The notes below the pieces were generated by a model. It ran no database searches. It was given only the letters and a program-made list of their open reading frames with translations, and had not been told where the DNA came from. Positions 55,001 through 61,502 of a stretch of DNA of 64,000 nucleotides are shown in pieces (the stretch's first letter is position 1; each line of letters opens with the position of its first letter). The translations under genes and the position numbers were made by a program. The stretch covers positions 2,277,713 to 2,341,712 of the forward strand of contig OZ025221.1 of assembly GCA_964019055.1 (NCBI GenBank), written 5' to 3'. Origin of the DNA: Anthopleura xanthogrammica (lineage: Eukaryota > Cnidaria > Anthozoa > Actiniaria > Actiniidae).

Positions 55001-56172
55001 GAACGACAACCGCTGAACTCATCTAGCGGAGGCCCAGGTAATAGTCAGTACGTGGTCGAGGTTGATGGTAGTAGCGAGAGAGATGATAATAGTCAAGGCA
55101 GTAATGGAAGAAACGGAAGTCAGTTGGTACGGCTCTTCCCGGCTGGAAAAATATTACAGATCGATGTGAAACCAAAAAACAGGTAAAATGCTGTGTAGTC
55201 TATAAACCCGTGAAAAAAAGTACTGACTATAATTATCGCTTAAGGTGACTGACTACTTTAGCAAGGAATAATTACAAAATGTTCTTAGAAAGATATTTTA
55301 CACATAATCATATCCATTTTGAAATCATTAGCAAATCCTGCAATCTGATTGGCTACAAAGTGTGCGATTTAAGCATTAATTGCACTATTTTGAATCATTA
55401 ATTGCATCATTTTGTCAAACAATTACTTTTGAAGCTACATATAACTGTTGAGTATTTGAATATATCAAGTTTCAAAATGGAAATGATTAATAGGTAATAG
55501 AACTGAGTGTCTTGCAATTTTGGGCAGAAATCACACTCGTGATTAACAAATTGCACTCCCGCTGCGCGGTCGTGCAATTTTGTAATCACTCTTGCGATTT
55601 CAGCCCAAATTGCACTCAACTCAGTTCTATTACCATTATTAATTTAACTGTCGAGAACTAATGAGATTGTTTACATATTTTATTTGTCATGAAAAGCAAA
55701 TACAACCATTAAATCAAACATATATATACATTGCTTGAAATAATTGAAAGAGTTTTCTTGAGAATCGCAGTAATGTGTTTGTCGATCGGCGCTGCTTTGA
55801 AATCGAATTCTTGCATTTTGATTGGTTAACTTGTACGACCTACAAAATCGCGAAATTAACGTGTCGCGAAAATTTCATGTAATAAGGTATATCAAACGAA
55901 ATTGTGCTTGATGAAGTTACTTTGTGACCACAGTGATTGACTACTAAGTATTTGGCATCACACATGACTTATTCAGCTCAAATAAAGACGATACATTCAT
56001 TTTTTGACTGTTTTTCCACAGACCCCGACCAGGACCAACGTACCAACTAACCTGGGCAAACAAAGAAATCTATGACCGGGTGATCATATGTCCAACCATG
56101 GTTAAGGACCATTTGGCAGACGTAGCGATGGGTGCTCTAAAGAATATAGCAGAGTCGCTTACGACGTCCTAA
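44346..56172 (+). CDS. DAGLB: sn-1-specific diacylglycerol lipase, DAGL-beta type, 14 exons
   Basis: Exons: 44346-44440, 45209-45653, 46374-46577, 47118-47156, 48096-48220, 48474-48606, 49167-49250, 49816-49890, 51624-51710, 52288-52418, 53242-53310, 53806-53878, 54848-55182, 56022-56172. They join in frame to 681 residues (human DAGLB is about 670). The N-terminus starts [20 protein letters not shown], as in DAGLs, followed by four hydrophobic segments (to about 165). Then come LVPSD-like [10 protein letters not shown], the YGWPMY region and a Cys-rich insert (about 290-325). The lipase fold has IRGTLS, the nucleophile elbow GHSLG with Ser441, and Asp492 in IGKDVVPR; His662 in KDHL is the likely third member. 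The FAYSPPxG segment typical of the family reads [10 protein letters not shown] linker of about 110 residues (exon 13) is Ser/Asn-rich. The enzyme would release 2-arachidonoylglycerol from diacylglycerol at membranes. Introns are full of repeats. Confidence 0.95.
45855..46078 (+). mobile_element. tRNA-derived SINE in DAGLB intron 2
   Basis: Head with ACTGGTGAGAGTGCATGCCT and B-box-like GGGTTTGAGTCCTGCTGGGC; body TTCTCCAGGTTCTCCGGTTT, CTTCCCTCCACAAAATCAAC; end AATTGGAATCAAGTGGAAA. A clear full-length family member that defines the two minus-strand copies in the kinase gene. Confidence 0.8.
48000..48030. repeat. Poly-C tract in DAGLB intron 4
   Basis: A C-run of about 18 bases just upstream of exon 5. 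Just upstream, an inverted pair (CCTTATAAAAGGGGGTTGGGGTCCTCGTC and CGATGAGGACCCCTGCCCCC, about 47840-48000) forms a foldback containing it. Confidence 0.6.
48275..48420. repeat. Short minisatellite (TGACTGGCACATGACA-type) in DAGLB intron 5
   Basis: About eight imperfect units of 16-19 bp with core GACTGGCACATGA. The Ser/His/Ala repeats on the minus strand are artefacts. Confidence 0.8.
48737..48832. mobile_element. Small foldback element in DAGLB intron 6
   Basis: CACAGGTAGCCCAAGCT on the left and AGCTTGGGCTACCTGTG on the right are exact inverses about 60 bp apart. A solitary CCACAGGTAGCCCAG occurs at 43804-43818. Confidence 0.65.
49429..49515. repeat. Dispersed repeat providing the empty site of the 9-bp-TSD transposon
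   Basis: Contains GCACATGCTGGTCAGTGTTT, CACCATTTAGAGCAGATATT and CAAAGACTTTGATCAGCTGA. The transposon at 31766-33701 interrupts a relative of this sequence at GAGCAGAT. A further relative is at 59055-59105. Confidence 0.7.
49510..49716. mobile_element. Palindromic MITE family F, copy 1, in DAGLB intron 7
   Basis: Arms: CAATAGTCCCCTTCACACTT, GGTAGCCGTGCCTTTGTATC and the inverse GATGCAAAGGCACGGCTACG, AGGGAACTGTTAAGGAGACT. The centre is around ATGATAGAGACTG. About 205 bp. Confidence 0.8.
49934..50096. mobile_element. Palindromic repeat family E, copy 1, in DAGLB intron 8
   Basis: Arms: ATGTTAAGAGCCTGATATCG, TTTATTCACGAGTTTCCCGT with an inverted second half GAAAACGAATGAATAAAAAT, GATATCAGCTCTTAACATGT. 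The centre has CGCGAACAAGCGAGTCCGCG. Confidence 0.75.
50108..50583. mobile_element. Palindromic repeat family C, copy 1, in DAGLB intron 8
   Basis: Starts with ATTATATCCACTTTGAAATC and GCAAATCCCGTAATCTGATT; ends with a hairpin in which TGCAATTTTGGTCTGATATC is mirrored by GATATCAGACCAAATTGCA around a GCGGTCGTG centre. The same sequence, nearly unchanged in the hairpin part, is at 57843-58373, and a diverged copy is at 55305-55645. Confidence 0.85.
50696..50960. mobile_element. Repeat family D, copy 2, in DAGLB intron 8
   Basis: Matches 39146-39463: ATATTACATGGTCGCGCGGA, AAGCGGCCATGTAATGTTCT, GGGAGTGGGGATATCAATTT, CACTCAATATCACACTCTAT. The inner palindrome is shorter here. Confidence 0.8.
50963..51240. 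mobile_element. Palindromic repeat family E, copy 2, in DAGLB intron 8
   Basis: Shares with 49934-50096 the stretch TTTATTCACGAGTTTCCCGT, CATATCGCGAACAAGCGAGT, CCGCGAGCAAG and the mirrored GAATAAAAACGATATCATGA. A further TGATATGGTTTTTATTCACGG tail matches 50631-50653. Confidence 0.75.
51273..51513. mobile_element. Palindromic MITE family F, copy 2, in DAGLB intron 8
   Basis: Arms: CCCTTCACAGTTCCCTGTGC, AAGGTAGCCGTGCCTTTGTA, CGAAGCGAGACAAACGGTGA and their inverse. Arm identity is high over about 100 bp, so the element folds into a long hairpin. Confidence 0.85.
51727..52200. repeat. Compound GCT/GTT trinucleotide array in DAGLB intron 9
   Basis: About 470 bp of mixed GCTGCT/GTTGTT with interspersed TGCTAAGGTTGCTGC. 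All three plus frames and one minus frame are open (Val/Ala, Leu, Ser/Asn). It is an intron: flanking exons 9 and 10 join in frame with the DAGL family. Confidence 0.9.
52467..52712. mobile_element. Inverted-repeat element in DAGLB intron 10
   Basis: Left AAATACGAGCAACAAAATCG, GTGCAAC and AACATTGTTGCGTTGCAAGT are mirrored by ACTTGCAACGCAACAATGTT, GCACGATTTTGTTACTCGTA. The centre has a G-run. Non-coding. Confidence 0.75.
52916..53115. mobile_element. Palindromic MITE family A, best-preserved copy, in DAGLB intron 10
   Basis: 200 bp. AATAGACCTCATCGGCTT at the left is mirrored by AAGCCGATGAGGTCTATT at the right; the next inner arms TCCCATTTCAGACCACGTGT and ACACGTGGTCTGAAATGGGA are also perfect inverses. 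The centre is about 90 bp. Confidence 0.85.
53331..53590. repeat. (ATCC)n tetranucleotide array in DAGLB intron 11
   Basis: About 250 bp of near-perfect CCAT units with rare CACC and GTTC variants, 20 bases after the exon-11 donor. A T-run and a C-run of about 20 bases follow at 53636-53700; their lengths may be unreliable in an assembly. Confidence 0.95.
53925..54836. repeat. Higher-order satellite in DAGLB intron 12
   Basis: A basic unit of about 92 bp (GTACCGTGTACGTGCTGTAA, GTCAGTACCGTACGTTTCCC, ACTCATACGATAACCATTCT, TATGGGAAGCCATTTCAATG) occurs several times on the left. On the right a 161-bp compound unit, made of one full and one shortened basic unit, is repeated almost perfectly about three times (starts near 54286, 54447 and 54608). 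The intron consists almost wholly of this array. Confidence 0.9.
55244..55310. mobile_element. 5' fragment of the TTAA element in DAGLB intron 13
   Basis: TTAA (55240-55243) then GGTGACTGACTACTTTAGCA and AGATATTTTACACA match the inverted right end of the element at 16838-17473. It is cut off after about 65 bp where a family C repeat begins. Confidence 0.7.
55305..55645. mobile_element. Diverged palindromic family C copy in DAGLB intron 13
   Basis: CCATTTTGAAATCATTAGCA, ATCCTGCAATCTGATTGGCT and a terminal hairpin (TGCAATTTTGGGCAGAAATC mirrored by GATTTCAGCCCAAATTGCA). Clearly related to but distinct from the two near-identical copies at 50108 and 57843. Confidence 0.7.
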
Positions 56173-56174
56173 AG

Positions 56175-56735
56175 TACTGTTTATTAAACGAGTAGGAGTG
56201 TTTTATCAGGTTTTAGACCTGATAAAACACGATCTACGAGTTTATTGAACTACTTCAAAAACTCATGAATAATTCACAAACCTTTGGTCGAATTAGAGCG
56301 ACCGTACACGTCACGAACATGGACTTTTATATATCGATAGAAGTTTGTACGTAACTGTCATGCGCTGTCGAGGTCTATACGTCACTGGCACGTGGACTCA
56401 GTCAGCCCCAAAAAGGCTCCCACATTTTGAAGAGAGCATGCCAGTCTGAAGACAGGATTGCTAGTCAATTAACTTTCGTGGGTCGTCGGTGATCGTATGT
56501 GAGACTGACCTTGATGAGGCTCTATGTCTTCATCTAAACTTGGAGGCACCTTTATCTATGATAAAGTCGTCCTCATTAGTATTCTTTATCTAAAGACACA
56601 CGTGTGTATTTATATAAAAACCACTTGAATACTAATGAAGATGGATTTATCGGTATAAAAGTCCTTGCACGTGATGTGTATGGGCGCTCCAGTTGGACCA
56701 AAGGCTCATGAATTATTTATGAGTTTTTGAACAAA
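56175..56735. mobile_element. Foldback element directly after the DAGLB stop codon
   Basis: An inner hairpin, GTGTTTTATCAGGT / ACCTGATAAAACAC with a 5-base loop, lies at about 56199-56231. A wider inverted pair CAAAAACTCATGAATAATTC (about 56256) and GAATTATTTATGAGTTTTTG (about 56710) encloses 430 bp. It starts within a few bases of the lipase stop and so may supply its 3' untranslated region. Confidence 0.6.
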
Positions 56736-56874
56736 GAAGACAGCTACTAATGGTTTTGATAAAGTAAAGGATGCCGAAAGGAAAAGTAGCCTGTTTGGAG
56801 ACGTTTTCTTCAGGTGCCGAGAGAAGGCCAGGGTAGTGAAAACACCATTTCGTGTGACGTCAAAGCAGCTCAAT

Positions 56875-57010
56875 GAACCCTTCGTAAAATAATGTTGAAT
56901 GCATCTCAGGCTAACATGCAAATACAAAAGAAATGCCACAAATTCCATATGATTCCAATATGATTTCTATTGTTTCATGTTTACTAACCTCAAGAAAATT
57001 TTGAGAAGGG
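56875..57010. mobile_element. Insert of about 136 bp nested in family B copy 5
   Basis: Begins GAACCCTTCG and ends GAGAAGGG. TCAAT is present on both sides (56870-56874 and 57011-57015), a 5-bp duplication (or CAAT, 4 bp). The inner part shows TTGAATGCATCTCAGG and similar, non-coding. Confidence 0.65.
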
Positions 57011-57093
57011 TCAATTTGGAGGACAAAACAAAAGAATTTCGATCTCCTGAGAATTGAAAACCTATTGTTTTATCCTCCAAAATGAGCTGCATT

Positions 57094-57212
57094 AGACATT
57101 TCCGATTTAGCGGCATAAGCATAGTATATGCCGAGTTTCTTTAAACATAAATGAGTGACCGGCATATAGTATATGCCTATTCCGCTTATATGCCGCTAAA
57201 TCGGAAATGTCT
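57094..57212. mobile_element. 119-bp hairpin MITE nested in family B copy 5
   Basis: AGACATTTCCGATTTAGCGG at the left is mirrored exactly by CCGCTAAATCGGAAATGTCT at the right; ATT flanks both sides (57091-57093, 57213-57215). Inner arms (GCATAAGC, ATAGTATATGCC) are also inverted. Confidence 0.85.
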
Positions 57213-57374
57213 ATTCCGACGTGCTGCAAAAGGTATATTAGAGCCGATGGAAGAAATGTTTCAACTCTAATGTAGAGAGTCAAGAAATAATGAACAATCG
57301 AAAAAATATATAACCATCAGCCGTAGATAGGAATTGGTGAAAATATGACATCACAGAACCAAGCGGTAAAAGAA

Positions 57375-57635
57375 CTTTTTCGTAAAATTCATAAAACACC
57401 GCTGTGTTCATTGACTACAGATTCATTTACGCAAGAGTTAGCCTCAGTTCAATGTCAAAATATTCACAAATACCAATGGTAAAGTAAAGAATGCACGATT
57501 GTAGAAATACAAACACTTTGAAATTCCACGGACCTTCACTGGAACACGTGAACATTCTACACAACATCGAGGCTAACCCTACATAAATGAATCTGTAGTC
57601 AAGGAAGACAGCGGTATTTTACAAATTCGAGAAAG
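57375..57635. mobile_element. Palindromic repeat family H, second copy
   Basis: AAAACACCGCTGTGTTCATT, GACTACAGATTCATTTACGC and the mirrored AAATGAATCTGTAGTCAAGG, AGACAGCGGTATTTT; centre GGTAAAGTAAAGAATGCACG. Layout as in 37655-37890. Confidence 0.75.
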
Positions 57636-57842
57636 TTCTATTTGATCATTGCGCTAAACTAGAATGTCGAAAATGAAGTAAGGAGTATTTTATCCAGCTG
57701 TAAGCATGATCTGTGAAAAAATATCGAGGATCAGAATCGAGACTAAATTTTGCAAAACTGAGGTGTCATCCTCAGTAGCCCAGCGACTCGAGAAACGGTT
57801 ATTTCTCTATTTTTCTCACTCAATAATGAATATCATAATTTA

Positions 57843-58373
57843 TTATATCCATTTTGAAATCACTAGCAAATCCTGTAATCTGATTGGCTCTCAGTAGATT
57901 GATTCAAGCACGAATCGCACTATTTTGAGTCCGAATCGCACTATTTTGAGTCCGAATCGCATCTTTTTGTCAGCCAATCACAATGCAACACTAGAAAAGG
58001 TAACCAATCAGATTACAGGATTGTATGTAATCAGCCAACCAGATTACAGCAAATAAGGAACATAAAATGTAGCTTTTTTCAAGTTTGACTGCAATTTTTT
58101 GTTACAAAAAGAAACAAAATGGATGATTTTAACAGCTACTTATTAATAAATACTTTTGTACTTATCACAAATTTAGTGTCTATCTAATATGATTTCGAAA
58201 TGGATATAATAAAGTGATAATTGAACTTCGTGTCGTGCAATTTTGGTCTGATATCAAACTTGCGATTACAAATCACACTCCCGCTACGCGGTCGTGTGAT
58301 TTTGTTATCGCGCGTTTGATATCAGACCAAATTGCACTCCACTTAGTTCAATTACCATTATATATGTATAGAA
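57843..58373. mobile_element. Palindromic repeat family C, copy 2
   Basis: Collinear with 50108-50583, including CTCAGTAGATTGATTCAAGC and the terminal hairpin. It has a small internal tandem duplication, AATCGCACTATTTTGAGTCC, at about 57915-57955. The last 165 bases are virtually identical to copy 1. Confidence 0.85.
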
Positions 58374-58779
58374 AATATCGAAAAACCTCTCTTGAAAATC
58401 TAGATTTGTCTCATGCAGATATAAGCTTTTATATTTCTACGTCACTATTTCAGATCAGCTGGATAATACCAAGTAATATAATTATTTGTAAAAAAGAGAC
58501 TTGAAGCCTTTTCTAAGTGAAAAAAATAAATTCATATACCTGTTGAACTCAAATCTTTTCTTTCATATTACCCCAAAAATTCTGTCTTCTGCAATTTGAA
58601 CATTTCCTGTTAACGAATGCACCGTCAACAGCCAACTTCCGATATATGCTTCACTTGTCACACACAAAGGCTTCAGTACGAGGCTCCGTGCTAAATCAAA
58701 TCAATTCTCTCAGGGTTCGTACGAGTTTTAGAAAGTCTTGGAAAGTTTTGGAAATTGATAATGGATTGTTCCAGGACTG

Positions 58780-59010
58780 AGGCGTAGCTCAGTTGGTTAG
58801 TGCGCGGTCTTCGGTTCTAGAGGTGCCCGGTTCTATATCCTCTATGACTATCCTTCATCCCTTCGTCTGGTTGGAGTTCTCTCTGTTAATTTTATTAATT
58901 GTTCTGTGTTGCTTTAGCTTTAAATACCCATAATAAGGAGCACTGATAGTTTGAGGGGATGAAGTGCGCACCTTCGAACGCTTTATACATAAGCCTCCCC
59001 GCGAATGTTC
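58780..59010 (+). mobile_element. tRNA-derived SINE, uninterrupted relative of 19687-20330
   Basis: Head GGCGTAGCTCAGTTGGTTAG, TGCGCGGTCTTCGG; degenerate B box GGTTCTATATCC; body TTGCTTTAGCTTTAAATACC, GGAGCACTGATAGTTTGAGG, GAAGTGCGCACC. The B-box change (GTTCGA to GTTCTA) suggests it is no longer transcribed. Confidence 0.75.
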
Positions 59011-59265
59011 ATCAGCTGAATTGCATTTTTCAACAGAAATCTTTCTGCCTGGTAGCACATGTAGTCAGTGTTCCACCATTTGAAGCAGACAATGAGACTC
59101 GAAGATCCAAATTATAGAAATTTGTTGCAATCAAAAATTGCAGAATGGTGGCATGCAAAAAACATTTCTGTTACTCAAATGTTTTAATACACTTTTCGCA
59201 CACACTGAAAATACATCGTTCATGATGAATGCACAAAATATCAAAATCGCATTTACAACTTAGCA

Positions 59266-59916
59266 TGGCCTTACACGGTACCTGACAAACTGTTCTAATA
59301 TTTGACCAAAACATACAATTTCAGTGGCGGATCCAGGATTTTAAAAAACAAGGTTCCAAAATGGCCGCCACGCAGAAAAAGCTGGTGCAATCGACTTCAA
59401 AAAAAGGGGTTCCGATTTCATTCTACTGAGAGAAAAGAACATGATCCGCTTCAGAAGATCTCACTAAGGTGGGTTCAATGGAGCCATCGGAAACCACCCC
59501 TGGATCCGGACACAAGTTTGCACGGCTATCCAGCAGATCTGAAAAAAATATTAGCCAATCAGAATCGAGTAAATTTGCAAAACTGAGGTGTCATCCTAAG
59601 TAGCCAAAACACTCTGGAAACGGTTAAATCTTTGTTTTATTTTCCCACTGAATGATGAATATCATACTAATTATATACAAAATATCAATAACCTGAAAAT
59701 CTAGATTTATCTCAGATATAAATTTTTGTAAGTCGATTTTCGCAGGCTTCACGACACCTCAGTTTTGCAGTAACGTCATTTCTACGTCACTATTTCAGAT
59801 CACCTGGATGCGTTTGACTTTTTTGCTCGGATAGCACAATTCCATGCAAAGCAAACATCTAAACGTACAACTTTCTGAACGGTTAAAACTTCGTCCGGTA
59901 CCGTGTAAGAACAGGC
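59266..59916. mobile_element. Candidate 650-bp TIR element, family G
   Basis: GGCCTTACACGGTACCTGAC near the left end is approximately inverted at the right (GGTACCGTGTAAGAACAGGC). The region includes TGGCGGATCCAGGATTTT and a 94-codon frame (59302-59586) without known domains, and matches part of 12640-12780. A second TTTTGCAAAACTGAGGTGTC / GACACCTCAGTTTTGCA pair (about 59573 and 59753) suggests a nested foldback. Confidence 0.5.
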
Positions 59917-61502
59917 TTCAAGATAAAATTCCAAAGTGTATCAGCACTTAACTAAAGTCAAATTTTTAAGAATCCAAAATGGCGGACGCCGGGTGCTCTG
60001 TCGCTCCCATCGGTAAAACCACCGTAGTGTTTTGTACAGAGCACGTAGTGTTTTACTTTAACGCGTTTCTTTACCAACTGTAAAAGTTTAAGCACTTAGA
60101 TTATTAATTCTTATAAGTGAAACCAATTTTAGCAAACTTCGTACGAACTTAAGAGCGGCCGTCTGTAAATATCGCCTTACGTGTGTAAAATGAAAAAAAT
60201 CAAAATTCCTGAAACTTTGTCAGAATATAGGTTTTGGGGGACTATTAAACAAAAAAAAGTTTAAGGTTCATTGGATTAATATTTTAGCCGCACGACGATA
60301 ATTTCGATTTCATGGTTCTGAGGGGGTGTTTAGCGTGATTTTACCGTAGTAGTTTAAAAGATCGACTAAAAATTCAGGACTTTATGGAATCAAACACTGA
60401 AAGGTTATTTGATAATACAAGATACCGGTAAACATTTCAAGGGGTTGATCTTTGATTTCCGTTACATATTTAATATTTTTCAGATTTTTGAATATTTTCC
60501 TTTTCGGACCCTTTTTTCGTTGACACAAAAATGCTCAGTTTCGAAGGCTTATATCGCCACTGATATGTGGCCTACGGTAAACAAATTGCAATCCGGCTTT
60601 AGTCCAATTCCTCTGCTTCAGATAGATGTAATAATATTTTGGGGCCGTTCAAAATTCCGGATTTTAGAGCGCGAAACATATGTAGACCAAATGTCTAAAA
60701 ACTCGCTGTCAGTTGATCGCTCAATTCGCGACGGACGAGAGAAAAAAATATTTTCGTCCGTAGAAGCATCTCCTACGAAGTTATTATCTATGTTGAAGAT
60801 AAAAGGAACACATTTACTTACATTTCGTCCAGTTTATTAGTAGTTTTGCTTGTGTTTAGCAGGGATTTTATGGCAACATGACTGGAAGACCATCAAATAA
60901 CTAATGAATGAAATAATCTTTCTTCCTCACATCATCCTCGTTCATCACCAGAAATCCTCAAAGTCCTCAAAATGATCTGAATAACCCACGCCAAGGTTTA
61001 TCAGAGTAAAAGAAAGGTCTTCAGTTGAGATTATGTGGCTTTTAAGGTTGAAATCGTTCAACGACCTTGATGATTCTTTATGTCAACAAACAGACGCTTG
61101 CGTGACACACAGGAACCCCACTCTTTGTAATACCAATATCATATACATTCTGTTGTACGACAGAACAAAATGATAGTTTTTCATAATTTCCTATATTATT
61201 TTACTCTTCATTATTTGATAATTCAAAACAGAACTGAAATAAGGAATAGACAAATTAGCTTATGTCACGGCGGTAACGAACTAGCAGCTTGAGAGATTCG
61301 TCGCGGTAGGTTTCCGCGGTGTCTGAAAGTTAAATATTACACGACTTCGGTAATTCAAGAAAGGTTTTCATAGTGATTGGTAAATGTTTGTAGTAAAGTT
61401 AGTAGTAAAGTGTTTAGTAAAGTTTGGTAAAGACCCCGCGTCTTTAGGGCTGTTTTTTTTAATCATCTGCTTGAAGTCACCACTTGATGAGTGAATTTTG
61501 AT
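59917..61502. other. Region upstream of the terminal gene
   Basis: No confident gene. A plus-strand frame at 60409-60840 stays open for 143 codons but lacks a good ATG at its head and shows no domain; it includes an inverted AATTCGCGACGGACGAG stretch and may be repeat-derived. The last few hundred bases should hold the promoter of the terminal gene; no TATA box is evident. Confidence 0.4.

Larger units (their letters stand above)
56843..57235. mobile_element. Palindromic MITE family B copy 5, interrupted by two other insertions
   Basis: Family B landmarks are present in order but split: GACGTCAAAGCAGCTCAAT (to 56874), TCAATTTGGAGGACAAAACA (from 57011), TCTCCTGAGAATT, CCTCCAAAATGAGCTGCATT (to 57093) and ATTCCGACGTGCTGCAAAAG (from 57213). 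Removing 56875-57010 with one target copy, and 57094-57212 with one target copy, restores the family layout. Confidence 0.8.

Noticed and set aside
60409..60840. 143-codon frame before the terminal gene
   Set aside because: No ATG near its start, no domain, no splice evidence; kept only as a note on the upstream region.
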